DNA of 64,000 nt from Cyrtodaria siliqua (lineage: Eukaryota > Mollusca > Bivalvia > Adapedonta > Hiatellidae), in assembly GCA_037043455.1 (NCBI GenBank), contig JAWPHD010001342.1, positions 267,673-331,672 of the forward strand, read 5' to 3'. The translations under genes and the position numbers were made by a program. Of this stretch, positions 10,716-22,283 are shown one piece after another. Numbering within the stretch: position 1 is the stretch's first letter; each line of letters opens with the position of its first letter. Below the pieces are notes generated by a model. It did no database searches. It saw only the letters and a program-made list of their open reading frames with translations, and had not been told where the DNA came from.

Positions 10716-12219
10716 TTAGAGGTTTAACCTTTTTTCAAAGGGGAATAATTAACAACAACAAATATGAAGCAGAGAGTTATGGGCCTTTATCAGATGTATT
10801 CATTGGATCATGCTGAAGATATTTACAAAGTTTCATTGTTGTAGACTATATGCTTTGAAAGTTATTAGCCACAATCTGTTATGTCAGGCAAAAGTTAATG
10901 GACAGATGGACAGACATATAAGCAACGCCACAATGTATATAACAATGAAGGCCCTTTCATCTGAACAAGGAAAAATATACCATATTTAACTAAATCAATG
11001 GTCGTAACTCTGGTGGTACTATTCTGATCTAGCTGTTAATTTATGCAGGCTTTAAATGATATCAATAATCTGGCCAAAGATCATGAAAGATTAAGTCCCT
11101 ATCATCTTAACGAGGTAAAATATAGCATAATAATTTACCTATATCAAGAACCATGACTCAGTTGTTATTGGTCCGATCTGATTATTTTTTGAGCTGTCAT
11201 AGATACCAACAATCTGACCCAGTTTAGTAAAGTGCAGATGAAAAATGAAGGTCTTATTGTGTTAGTTAACAAGGCAAAAGTTAACAGACGGACAGACAAC
11301 CGACAACACATCATCCACTTAGCTCACCTAGACTTCAGTCAGTAGAGCTAAAAATATGTCGCGATGTTTTTTTGAGAAAAATGCAATTATAACCTGACTT
11401 TGCTGAAAACTGACGGGTTTTTGAGCAACATCGCGTAGACTTTTAACTTTTAACATCTACATACCCCCTTTTTTACTTAATGGATTCTACACGTGTAAAC
11501 ATAGTACACTTCAACTCTGTAATGTTTCATGTTTAAAGTTAATTTTAACATTTAAGTGAGATTGTAATGCGACAAGTATGAAAGCTAAAGCTGCTTAACA
11601 CAATATATCTTTACCTGGTCCTTAAAGTAGCTATCCCGCTAACAACAGCCTAATTTTACAATATAATTATGTACACCATTTTTTAACCTGCTGACAACGA
11701 GGTATATATATATAATTTATCTATTTTGAGAATCCAAACCGCTTTAACCAGCCAGGACAAACCCAGAAACTCACTACCAACTCATAATTCATTTTACACA
11801 CACTGTACTTTTAATCGGCACATAATTATACATTAACCTCTCTAGAGTTTATATAAACGTTTTTTTAATGCACTTTTTCCATTATTTTGGGGGGTTAGTT
11901 TCTTCAACAAATAATGAACTATACTTGATTTCAGTGAATCCACAATTGGATTCATAATTATGACAGTGAAAAATACATAACGTCTTGAAAAAGGATGTTA
12001 TTTGTGTACATAGACAGTTATGTGCGAAAAAGATGCATGTAAACAACTGTAGCAAATATCCTTAAAACAAAGATGGCTGCTGTCAAACCCTCAAAGAGCT
12101 GATTTTTTCTGTTTTTTGTCTATTTATAGATGGATTCTGCAGGAAGTTGGATTTCAATTAGCATCACCTGCCATGTCATGAACAGTTTAGGTGTGGTCAC
12201 GTGAATCTTCAAAAGTTAC
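10716..12219 (-). other. Intron between variable exon A and the linker exon, left part
   Basis: Contains old dispersed repeat matter up to about 11355 (ending gacttcagtcagtagagcta, like the pearl/HINE-like family end). After that it is unremarkable AT-rich sequence. No additional exon was recognised. Confidence 0.5.
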
Positions 12220-12472
12220 CTTTAGCCTTGCCACTGTAACCCGCAACTCAGAAACATAAATCCCCTGATATAAAACTGTCCTCCACATAAATGTCTCAAC
12301 CAGCACGCCAATCAAAGCCAAAGAGGTCCAAATTCTGTCTACCCGAAACTCCATGGAGGTGAAGGACACCGTTATAAAGATAACCAGAGTCATTAGTTTT
12401 GTATAGACATCATAGCATATACAGGTCTGGGCTTGCAGCATTGCTTTCTTTATGACCCATCGATACTCATGC
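12220..12472 (-). CDS. ABCC4: Variable TM5-TM6 exon, copy A (ABCC4-like)
   Basis: A 253-nt exon (1 + 84 codons) that starts in phase 2 and ends in phase 0. It begins HEYRWVIKKAMLQAQTC (cytoplasmic end of TM5), has a hydrophobic helix LMTLVIFITVSF, a short outer loop, a second helix WTSLALIGVLVETFMW, and ends ELRVTVARLK. The pattern fits TM5, the third extracellular loop and TM6 of ABCC4. Acceptor gttacag, donor gtaact. It is the copy nearest the constant linker exon and belongs to no close subfamily in the array. Confidence 0.87.
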
Positions 12473-12785
12473 CTGTAACATTGCAACCAAGACTACCAAT
12501 AAGCAATGAAAATGTTGTTTTCTGTAAAGGGAGATAATTAACGACTCACTCCACATGTATTAAAGGGAGATAAATGAGACTCGCTTCACAATCATGTACT
12601 CACTATTTACGTGTACTCACCCAGTAATCCTCTATTACTAAAAACATCGCGTCAAACTGACTTCATTCCATCAAGGGAAATAATCATAAAAAGCTATCAA
12701 GGGAGATAACAATATCTAAATCATCTCCATACAAGGGAGATGATAAAATATAGTTTAACCTCTATCAATCTGCTTTAAGTTAGTA

Positions 12786-13278
12786 TACAGTCGTATCCGA
12801 TTGAGCATGGAATTACATCGACTGCGTCAATGGATGTTTGACATGTCAGACATATAAACAACCGATGACGCCGCCCAATAAAATGGAAGTACTCAGTGAA
12901 CTGAAACTAGTTGACACCTCCCACTCGCCTACAAGTCTCACGTGACAAAAATCGATATCATAACGTAACACTGCGCACAATTCACCTTTGTGCTATTATA
13001 TAGATGTTGTGGCTTGCGAAAATAACCGGGCTTCCCCAGCAGTGATGGAACTTACTAATTTCCAAATAGCATATTCAAGGTATATCTATGGAGCAATTCT
13101 ACTGTAATGCAGGCTGGTTTATATGCCTAAAGCAAAGCACATCTCTGTAGGATTCAAATCGAGATTTATTTTCACACTTGTGTTTCCACTCAGCCAGCGA
13201 GGAAAGGGGCGGAGTTGAGCATGCGATGACATTGCGTCAGTATGAACGTAATTCCATGCTCAATCGTGAATGGCTGTA
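12786..13278. mobile_element. TIR element (~0.49 kb)
   Basis: The left end is tacagtcgtatccgattgag and the right end, read on the minus strand, is tacagccattcacgattgag. Both continue into a perfect inverted match over cgattgagcatggaattac (19 bp). The body is non-coding. The TA-flanked tacag termini suggest a cut-and-paste MITE; the superfamily is undetermined. Confidence 0.75.
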
Positions 13279-14069
13279 TCTGTTTACCACTTGACAATAA
13301 CGTCATTGTTTTTCATTTACAAATAGTCCTGCAGTGCAACATGGGAAAGTGGAGGAGAGAGTAAATAAAAACAATTATTACTGAGGAACAGGAAAAGCAA
13401 ACATCAAGCAAGGTCATCTTTGAAGCGGGAAGACAGCAACCCTATTGGTTTCGACTACAATACAACATCACTGCAGCTGCAATAAGCTCAAGAGGTTATA
13501 CAAGTTCTTTTTATTTTAAGCAATTGCAAACAAGCTTGAAAATGGATTTATCTTAATTTTATTGAAGTATACACATGTACATAGCTACGCCGAGTCTCAG
13601 TAGAATTTTCAGAAAGTACCAAAAATTAAAGTAGGCATTTTAATGGAATTTCAAATAAAATATCACTAAAATCAACTTGAATTGATAAACTGACTCAAAA
13701 GGTCATGCGTAGACTGAAAAAGGGAATGCAAGAAAAGCAGGAAACTGTGATGCCATGTAGAAATCAAAATATTTTGTTTGGACACGGGGCATGCCCCTGG
13801 ACCCCTTAGTAATGGATTTGCCTATTGTCATTTTGGAACTCAGTAAAAACAGGCTCTCTGGAAGTCGTCTTAAATGTATGGACACATGTAAATTGTTACA
13901 AACAAATCATAATGCCATATGCTGGAGCTCCATATAGCCCCATTTGGTAATATGATTTGCTTCCCTTTAACGGTAAATGCAGAGTTGTTATTTCCAATTT
14001 ACTGGGAGCAAATTATGGTCTTCTTATCTCAAAAGCTGAAGAGTTTTTAAGGAGATGTACTGTTTGGTA

Positions 14070-14134
14070 AGTCGGAGGCTATCATCATACTGAAGGACGA
14101 ATACCTGGTCATTAGTATGCACTCATACTCCTTC
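14070..14134 (-). pseudogene. Relic of a variable exon (5' end only)
   Basis: The first ~65 bases of a B/C/D-type exon, with its acceptor (ttcag before base 14134) and the upstream intron to ~14320, match the D copy at 16320-16560. Homology then stops abruptly at gtcggaggct. The helix-coding remainder and the donor are absent, so it cannot act as a complete exon. Confidence 0.8.
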
Positions 14135-14422
14135 CTGAAATAGGGAGCAACAACACAATAGCCAATTATAAAATGTGGCATAAAATTTTCAAAGATGTCC
14201 CATTTCTCAATGACATCCTGTTACACAGAAATGTCCATGGTTGATTGATAACCATCCTCGAAGCACAAAGCACAAAGTTCAAAATAAATATGGCATCATA
14301 ATTATACGTAACAATAAGCAAAGGGAATGAATACAGAAGCATGTGTTGTATTGCAAAAGCCAGAATCCACGAATACTCGCCACCCTTTGCGAATGTGACT
14401 TTAATAAATGTATCATAATATT

Positions 14423-14758
14423 GTCATTTGGAATGTCTGCTGATGCACGTGCCATATTGCCAAATGGAATACCTACTCATGCATGTGCAATCTTGCCAAA
14501 TGGAATGTGCCATATTGCCATTTGGAATGTGGTATATTGCCAAATGGAATGCCTACTTATGCATGTGCAATCTCGCCAAATGGAATGTGCCATATTGCCA
14601 TTTGGAATGTGGTATATTGCCAAATGGAATGTCTACTCCTGCATGTATAATCTTGCCAAATGGAATGTGGCATATTGCCATTTGGAATGTATCATATTGC
14701 CAAATGGAATGTCTACTCATGCACATACAATCTTCCCAGATGGCATGAGCCAGGAATA
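14423..14758. repeat. Self-complementary minisatellite, block 1
   Basis: Units of ~40 bp alternate gccaaatggaatg with gccatttggaatg. Because ccaaatgg and ccatttgg are reverse complements, neighbouring units can pair. Related blocks stand between exon copies at 15168-15390 and 15795-15998. The block opens several forward frames with CQMECL-type periodic peptides, which are not genes. Confidence 0.85.
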
Positions 14759-14896
14759 ATTTCTAGTCATGCAGGGCAGCTGATTGGATATGTATTAACT
14801 TATTTTAAGGACTAAATTCCCTTTTCCATCTACAATGAACATGCGAGGGTATACGTTTTTCTGAATACACATTTTTTCTGCAACCATCATTCATAC

Positions 14897-15146
14897 CTCT
14901 AGTCGACCCAATGTCACCCTCATATCTGTTATAGGGAACACTTGATACAGAATACCATAATGTATCACGGCCACAAATCGATAAACCAACACGATGCAAG
15001 TAAACAAAAAATTTGATCGGAGCGGAGTGCTGAGAAGGACTGGTGGTAGAATCATGAAGAAAGTCAGCACGCGTGGGTACACGTCAAGGGCTACCATCAT
15101 ACTGAAGGACGAAAACCTGGCCTTTAATATGCACTCATACTCCTTC
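14897..15146 (-). CDS. ABCC4: Variable TM5-TM6 exon, copy B (ABCC4-like)
   Basis: A 250-nt exon (1 + 83 codons, phase 2 to 0). It begins KEYECILKARFSSFSMMV, has hydrophobic stretches VLTFFMILPPVLL and FLFTCIVLVYRFVAVI, and ends DMRVTLGRLE. Acceptor ctatttcag, donor gtatga. It is nearly identical to copies C and D but one codon shorter (RFVAVI where C has RFVMNVI). Its upstream intron carries the minisatellite at 15168-15390 within ~20 bases of the acceptor. Confidence 0.88.
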
Positions 15147-15167
15147 CTGAAATAGGGAGGAACAAAT

Positions 15168-15390
15168 GGAGCCAAATGGAATGCCTACTCATGCATGAGC
15201 AATCTTGCCAAATGGAATGTGGCTTATTGCCATTTGGAATGTATCATATTGCCAAATGGAATGTCTACTCATGCATGTACAATATTGCCAAATGGAATGT
15301 GGCATATTGCCATTTGGAATGTATCATATTGCCAAATGGAATGTCTACTCATGCATATACAATCTTCCCAGATGGCATGAGCCAGGAATA
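15168..15390. repeat. Self-complementary minisatellite, block 2
   Basis: Same ~40-bp unit family as 14423-14758. It lies between the donor of copy C (15529) and the acceptor of copy B (15146), so it forms part of the tandemly duplicated intron. Confidence 0.85.
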
Positions 15391-15528
15391 ATTTCTAGTC
15401 ATCCAAAGCAGCTGATTTGATATGCATTAACTTATTTTAAGGACTAAATTCTAATTTCCATCTACAATGAACTTGCGAGGGTATACATTTTTCTGAATAT
15501 ACATTTTTTCTGCAACCATCTTTCGTAC

Positions 15529-15781
15529 CTCTAGCCGACCCAATGACACCCTCATATCTGTTATACGGAACACTTGATACAGAATGCCATAATGTATCAC
15601 GTTCATCACAAATCGATAAACCAACACGATGCAAGTAAACAAAAAATTTGGTCGGAGCGGAGTGCCGAGAAGGACTGGTGGTAGAATCACGAAGAAAGTC
15701 AGCATGCGCGGGTACACGTCGAAGGCTATCATCATACTTAAGGACGAATACCTGGCCTTTAGTATGCACTCATACTCCTTC
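15529..15781 (-). CDS. ABCC4: Variable TM5-TM6 exon, copy C (ABCC4-like)
   Basis: A 253-nt exon (1 + 84 codons, phase 2 to 0), beginning KEYECILKARYSSLSMMI and ending DMRVSLGRLE. Acceptor ctatttcag, donor gtacga. It differs from copies B and D by scattered substitutions, some of them in the helices (for example VILPPVLLGTPLRPNF against MILPPVLLSTPLRSNF in B). The frame is open in all three copies despite recent duplication. Confidence 0.88.
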
Positions 15782-15794
15782 CTGAAATAGGGAG

Positions 15795-15998
15795 AAACAA
15801 ATGGAGCCAAATGGAATGCCTACTCATGCATGTACGATCTTGCCATTTGGAATGTATCATCATATGGAATGTCTACTCATGCATGTACAATATTGCCAAA
15901 TGGAATGTGGCATATTGCCATTTGGAATGTATCATATTGCCAAATGGAATGTCTACTCATGCATATACAATCTTCCCAGATGGCATGAGCCAGGAATA
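15795..15998. repeat. Self-complementary minisatellite, block 3
   Basis: Same unit family as block 1, between the donor of copy D (16130) and the acceptor of copy C (15781). Confidence 0.85.
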
Positions 15999-16129
15999 AT
16001 TTCTAGTCATGCAGGGCAGCTGACTTGATATGCATTAACTTATTTTAAGGACTATATTCTAATTACAATGAACTTGCGAGGGTATACATTTTTCTGAATA
16101 TACATTTTTTCTGCAACCATCATTCATAC

Positions 16130-16382
16130 CTCTAGCCGACCCAATGACACCCTCATATCTGTTATACGGAACACTTGATACAGAATGCCATAATGTATCA
16201 CGGTCAACACAAATCGATAAACCAACACGATGCAAGTAAACAAAAAATCTGGTCGGAGCGGAGTGCCGAGAAGGACCGGTGGTAGAATCATGAAGAAAGT
16301 CAGAACGCGTGGGTACACATCGGTGGCTATCATCATACTGAAGGACGAATACCTGGCCTTTAGTATGCACCCATATTCCTTC
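16130..16382 (-). CDS. ABCC4: Variable TM5-TM6 exon, copy D (ABCC4-like)
   Basis: A 253-nt exon (1 + 84 codons, phase 2 to 0), beginning KEYGCILKARYSSFSMMI and ending DMRVSLGRLE. Acceptor ctatttcag, donor gtatga. It is the upstream-most of the D-C-B tandem set. Its acceptors are spaced 601 bp (D to C) and 635 bp (C to B), which gives the duplication unit size. Unlike B and C it has no minisatellite immediately upstream. Confidence 0.88.
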
Positions 16383-16639
16383 CTGAAATAGGGAGCAACT
16401 ACACAATAGCCAATTTTAAAATGTGGCATACAATTTTCGAAAATGTCCCATTTCTCAATGACATCCTGTTACACAGAAATGTCCAAGGCTGATTGATAAC
16501 CATCACCGGAACACAAAGCACAAGGTTCAAAATAAATGTGGCATCATAATTATACATAACAATAGACAAAGGGAATGAATACAAAAGCATGTGTTGCATT
16601 GCAAAAGCCAGAATATACGAAAACTCGCCATGCACCCTT

Positions 16640-17425
16640 CAATATCACTACTAATTTTCAGGAAGTAGTCACTACTTTCAGAGGAGTAGCCGCTTCAAGT
16701 TTTCATTATATAACTCTTATTTTCAACAAGGATCAACATCATGTCATGCTGATCATTTTAAAAAAAGTCCCATATTAATATCACTACTAATTTTCAGGAA
16801 AAAATCACTACTTTCAGCGGAGTAGTCTCTACAAGTTTTCATTATATAACTCTAATTTTCAACAAGGATAAACATCATGTCATGCTGATCATTTTAGAAA
16901 ATGTCCCATATCAATATCACTTACAGTTTTCAAGAAGTAGTCTCTACAAACTTATTTTTTAAAAATCTGTTTTTAGCCGTGGCTGCCATCTTGTATTTCT
17001 GGCCGAACTTAAATGTGTTAGAATCAATTAGACATCAAGAGCAACATTCCTGCGAAGTTTCATGAAAATCTGTCAAGTACTTTCAAAGAAGTAGTCGCTA
17101 CAAGTTTTTACTATATAACTCTATGTAAACAAAGATGGCCACTGGCAGTCATGTTTAACGTCAAATCAAAACGATTTTCGACAAGGACCAACATCATGTC
17201 ATGCTGATCATTTTAGAAAAAGTCCCATATCAATATCACTTATAGTTTTCAAGAAGTAGTCGCTACAAACTTATTTTTAGCTTTTGTGGCCATTTTGGAT
17301 TTCACATCAACATGAATATTTGCTAGGATCAACTAGACTTCATGGGCAACATTTCTGTTTAGTTTCATGAAAATCCATCTAGTAGGACTGACGGATGGTT
17401 GGACAGACTTGGCATAAGCTCTGCC
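16640..17425 (+). mobile_element. Tandem-cored dispersed element, end-degraded copy
   Basis: At least two internal repeat units (gtagtcgctacaagtttt, atcatgtcatgctgatcatt, gaaaaagtcccatatcaata) followed by a mutated 3' end (ggcataagctctgccaatac). The canonical 5' start is missing. Confidence 0.7.
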
Positions 17426-17572
17426 AATACGAGCTTAAGTGACGTCATTGACGTTAAGTGATGTCAATCACGCTCGCTTACCAACTTAAAAATGAAACTA
17501 ATTAACGCTACTATAAATAAACACAAATCATGTCAAAATAATGTTATTAAAATAAAATTCTACTGTAGTGGA

Positions 17573-17690
17573 AGTTAATTAATAAAATTGTCATTAAGTG
17601 CTGTCATATTGGCCCGCGGCCTTTGGCCAGTATAACAGTCCTTGGACCAATAACCGGGCCAATATGAAAACACTTAATTAATAACATCAT
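17573..17690. mobile_element. Short foldback (MITE-like)
   Basis: The arms ttaattaataaaattgtcat/gtcatattggccc and gggccaatatgaaaac/acttaattaataac are inverted to each other around a GC-rich centre with nested small stems. Non-coding. Confidence 0.65.
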
Positions 17691-18145
17691 ATTAAAAAAT
17701 TGTAAAATCACATATTGGGGGAATGGCGGTTTTTATTCCACCTTTTAATTAAATTTAATATTTCCAAAATTATTTGTTACAACAAAATAAAGAGATGAAA
17801 GCATCCACTTGATGGTATTCCTTTACAACTAGTAACTATAAAATCAGAAAATGTCTTTGAAATGTATGTGTTGTAATATTAGGCTAACCTTAAACCACAC
17901 ATTGTAATACTACATTCTATGTACATAATTATAATTATACAACATTTTTAAACGTTTCATGTGTGTGGGCTGGTGGTCTTATTATGAAAATAAATTGAAT
18001 TACTGAACTGAACAACATTATATGCCCATCAAAATGTTTCAATTATTGGTAAATGTTACAAAAATTTCCCAGGTTAAAACTGTCTGATTATGTATATATG
18101 CCAAAATGATGACAATGCGATATAAATATGCAAGTAAATAGTCCA

Positions 18146-18600
18146 CTTTTACATCACATAATGTCTACAACCGCAAATAATACTTGTCTTCTGCCAATGC
18201 CATGCCAAAGGGAATGCAATATCACTTATATATCACATAATGTATACAACCACAAATAATACATGGCTTCAGCCAATGCCATGCCAAAGGGACTGCTTGT
18301 TTACTGGGTATATTTAATATCACTTATATATCACATAATGTATATAACCACAAATAATACATGTCTTCTGATATTGTCATGCCAAAGGGATTGCTTGTTT
18401 ACTGGGTATATTCAATATCACTTATACATCACGTCTTCAGCCAATGCCATGCCAAAGGGACTGCTTGTTTACTCGGTATATTCAATATCACTTATACATA
18501 ACATAATGTATACAACCACAAATAATACACGTCTTCTGCCAATGCCATGCCAAAGGGATTGCTTGTTTCTGGGTATATACAATTATACATGCAACACTTA
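18146..18600. repeat. Minisatellite, ~70-100-bp unit, about five copies
   Basis: Repeated blocks are catgccaaagggactgcttg, tttactgggtatattcaat, acataatgtatacaaccaca and aataatacatgtcttctgcc. A forward ORF over it is periodic and not a gene. Confidence 0.8.
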
Positions 18601-19689
18601 CCATATTGTTTCTAATTGTTGCTCCCCCATCTAACTGACACCCTATATCCAACATACATACATTCCACAATCCCCCATTCCCCCACCTCCCAACCTCAGG
18701 TTTTTTAAACAAGAAACCAAGGATGGTCCTACCTGAAACTCGCTGATTTTGTTCCCCTGGCAGACTCAAATAATTTCATAATCAAAGAAACATTTTGTAT
18801 CCACCTGAAAAACCTGGTTTATGGTATCAATGAACCCTCACATTATCAAATTTTTGTTTTGATTTTTTTACATCAAAGATATTTTTCCAACTTCTCTACA
18901 ATTATGACAAACTTCATCAGGTTCTAAACAATAATTCTGCTTGCTGCACCCTGCTCCATTAAGCAACCTTGAAGTCGATATCCTGCCATCAACAGCCACA
19001 TTTTACAAGATGTACACCTTTCCTAAACCTACTTACACCTTATCTAAACTTATTGAGGATGAGGTATATATAGCCAGTAGAGCTAATAAAAATTTGATAA
19101 CGATTGGATTAAAGATTGGATGACTTATGATAACATCAGTTTGCTGAAGAAGTCTTATTAGCACTAGGACAAAGCTTCAGGTTAGCTTTCTAATTTATTG
19201 TGTATGTGTTTGAAAAGTTAAAAATCTCATCAAATAATAATACTACACAGTTAAACTTTCACCAATAATACCCTTAGGATCTCTTGTCTGTTTTTTAATT
19301 TAGTCTTTTGACTGTTACTTGTGACACGCAGGTTTTCTAACTGCTGCTCAAAGCTTAATTCCATTGTGTTTATTTCGCTCATTGTTTTCTTGTTTAGGGC
19401 AAAGCATTTTGTTAGAAACTGGGAACATTATGAAAATACCACACTGAAGGTTCCTTGTTCACAATCATATGCATACCATCTTCGGGATGGCTCAAAATTT
19501 TGTACGAATGACATTTTAAATATTGAGTTCTGTTCAACGTGGGGTTAGAGGGCGCGAATGGTAGCTAGCGTTTTTCACTACCGTCTCAATCAAACCGAGA
19601 CTGCAATATTATATTTATTGTGTTTGGCGATTTCCAAATTTCTCCTTTCATACTCTTTTTTATTGCCTTTTAATGCTGCCTTGTGAGGT

Positions 19690-20935
19690 TTGGTGCACCC
19701 TATAACCGGGTTTAAACCCCCTAGCATTTTTTTGCCACTGACCATTCCAAGGTGGTAGCCCTATTGTCAACCTGTTATGTTTGTGATGTCACATGCCCTG
19801 CTTCTTATTAACATTGTAATTGTTGTTTAACGCGCGTTTTTATTTGACTGTGTTCTGTGCGAATTTTATACCTGCTTTTAGTATTGGTTAGATGGAATTT
19901 TTCGCTATACTTCATGCATCTTAGTAACTCTGAAATACCATGAAACATTTTTTAACCGCAGACAAAGCATGCTCTTTATTGCTTTCAACTTTGAAGCACT
20001 CGGTAAAAAAGTCAGTTTCATAAGCAACTCAGTCAGTCGTGAAAAGAATATCCAACTAGAAAAGTGCCCATAGGACACAGATCCTATGGACACAGCTCTC
20101 CTGCTATTGCTTCACATATTAATAACTCTGGAATTCGAGGCAATGGGGCTGATTATCGAAAATGGTCGAGACATTATGCCCGTATACAATTTGACCAAGT
20201 TTCCATAAGACTGATTTACAAATACCCAAGTTCAAGTCCTGACAACATAAATGTCATAAATGTTTACTGTCCATGATTTTTAAGAAATATAATAAGTAAA
20301 ATGGTGCATTCTGAAGAGTTCGGGGAGACATTTTTGGGAATCTGGGGAAAAGTTGTAGGCCATTGTCTACAGTGACTAAAAGCAGCTAAACCACTGGCAT
20401 TTATAATTACAGAAGTTAGATTCCTGACAACACTAACGTCGTAAATTTTTACTATTCCAAGGGGCAATTTGACCAAGTTTGGAGAAGACTGGATAACAAT
20501 TACCCATGTTAGCGTCCAGACAACATTAATTTCGTGAATTTTTACTATTCCAAGGGGCATGAATCTGGAATTACTAAGGCAATGAGGCTGATTATCAAAC
20601 AAGGCCGAGACATTTTACCTCTATACAATTTGACCAAGTTTGGAGAAGACTGGATAAAAATTACCAAAGTTAGAGTCTGGGCAACACTAATTTTGTAATT
20701 TTTACTACATGTATTCCAATGGGTACAAAGAAATATGAAAAGGAGGTCAGTCAACCACAAAAACACAGAAACAAACATGCAAACAGACAAACAAGAAGGC
20801 AAAAGTAATAATAAATACAAACGACATCACAAACGCAAAAGGGTTGACAATAGGGCTACCTCCTTGGAGCAGTCAGTGGCAAAGTAGGCCATTGGGGGTA
20901 TAAACCGGTTCTTGGGTGCACCAAACCTCACACTT
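19690..20935. repeat. Inverted repeat pair (~95-bp arms) around degenerate tandem repeats
   Basis: The block at ~19690-19790 (gaggtttggtgcaccc, aaaccccctagc, ccactgaccattccaaggtg, agccctattgtcaacc) recurs inverted at ~20840-20935. Between the arms, ~20120-20740 holds diverged ~115-bp units (gaggctgattatcaaa, gagacattttacc, caatttgaccaagtttggag). A further unit lies at 21625-21750. It is probably decayed transposon ends; no ORF is recognised. Confidence 0.6.
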
Positions 20936-21478
20936 ACCCTACTGTCATCCCATTAAAACAGGACAGTGTAAATAAAGAAATCCCCGCCATGATCTAATCT
21001 CTAACCAACAAGGCAGCATCAATAAGCAATATAAGTAAAACACAAATATGCTCGTGTAAATATAATATAAAAAACAATAGCCTAGAAAGCCACAATGAAG
21101 GTACTCAATGACTTGGCAGAAGCCAGAGCAGCAAGAGAATAAACCATTAAGGGCACGACAAGAAAGATCATAGACAAACATCAAACGCCACCGTCCCAAT
21201 GGGCTTTAGGTAGGCGTCATCATAGGGTCCACAGCCTGTCCGGTCATCGTTCAATTAAAGAGGAAAGCATAGTGGCGAACTGTAAAAGGGTCCACCACCA
21301 AGCATGCAGTACGTTGCAAAATGATAGGGTCATAACCTCTTTTGATAAACTTTTTAACAAGTTTAACAAAGATAGTATGAAAGTGATCATGACCAAGAAT
21401 CTTTATAAATCACATCACCATAGAAGTCAGGTTGTGATATTCCTTGTCGCAGAAGAGTCCTTAAATTACTTTTAATAT

Positions 21479-21622
21479 GGCGATCGAAGCAACGGCAGAC
21501 TCGTGTACAGATTCTTTGGCCGCAGTCCACCACCGGCAAAGACCACCGCAGATACATCAATCGTGGGCCAAGAACCCAATTACAGGCAGCAAAAGCTGAA
21601 AGAACTTTCGATCGCCATATAA
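21479..21622 (-). pseudogene. Relic of a variable exon (F-like, frameshifted and truncated)
   Basis: It encodes WRSKVLSAFAACNWVLGPRL as copy F does, then loses 13 nt (the gtt-rich stretch of the first helix) and shifts frame. It ends before TM6, with no donor and no phase-correct acceptor. The relic is bounded by atatggcgatcg on the left and its inverse cgatcgccatat on the right. It lies 412 bp from intact copy F and is a dead tandem duplicate of it. Confidence 0.88.
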
Positions 21623-22033
21623 ACACTGGAATTACTGTGGCGACAGGGCTAATTAACGAACATGACCCGAGACATTGTGTCCATATACAATTAAAACAAC
21701 TTTGGAGAAGACTGAATTACAAATTACCCAAGTGAAACTTTGGACAACATTTTGGCAAGGATTGACACATGAACAGACAGGGGTATATTCAATATATGCC
21801 CTTCCACCATTCTTCAAATAGCGGGGTCATAAAAAGCATTATGTTTTCTCTCAAGTTATGTTTGTTAATATACGAATAATGACAAAATCTTTTTCCAGGT
21901 TCAAATTTTTGTAACCATAAAAATTGTACATCAATCATTCAGTTTGTTTACATAAAAGTTACATAGACAACAAATACAAAAGAACTGTGCCAACTCAAAC
22001 GGTGAACTCATTCATTTCTCATGTAATACTCAC

Positions 22034-22283
22034 TACTACTCTAGACACCGCCGCTAACGCTTCACTCATGAACTGAACATTCATCGTCATTACTCCAATC
22101 ATGGTCAGCGCTATCAAATGAAGCAACGGCAGACTCGTGTACAGATTCTGTGGCCGCAGTCCATCACCGGCAAAGACCACCGCAACAACAACAACTAGAT
22201 ACATCAATCGTGGGCCAAGAACCCAATTACAGGCAGCAAGAGCTGAAAGAACTTTCGATCGCCATATAAACTGTTTCTCTCTC
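22034..22283 (-). CDS. ABCC4: Variable TM5-TM6 exon, copy F (ABCC4-like)
   Basis: A 250-nt exon (1 + 83 codons, phase 2 to 0). It begins REKQFIWRSKVLSALAACNW, has helices LMYLVVVVAVVFAG and YTSLPLLHLIALTMIGVM, and ends ALAAVSRVV. Acceptor attttcag, donor gtgagt. It forms a subfamily with copy H (39002-39254), sharing the IWRSKVLSALAAC start, the VLGPRLMYL motif and the gtgagt donor. Its last residues are RVV rather than the RIQ/RLE of most copies. Confidence 0.88.

Noticed and set aside
14343..15999. Forward open frames rich in CQMECL / LPNGM repeats
   Set aside because: They come from the ccaaatgg minisatellite in the introns of the duplicated exons and overlap in several frames.
18488..18769. 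Reverse open frame of 93 codons as a further variable exon
   Set aside because: It shows no helix pair, no RIQ/RLE-type end and no similarity to the array exons. Part of it is satellite. Only the separate 72-nt candidate at 18733-18804 was kept as a weak finding.
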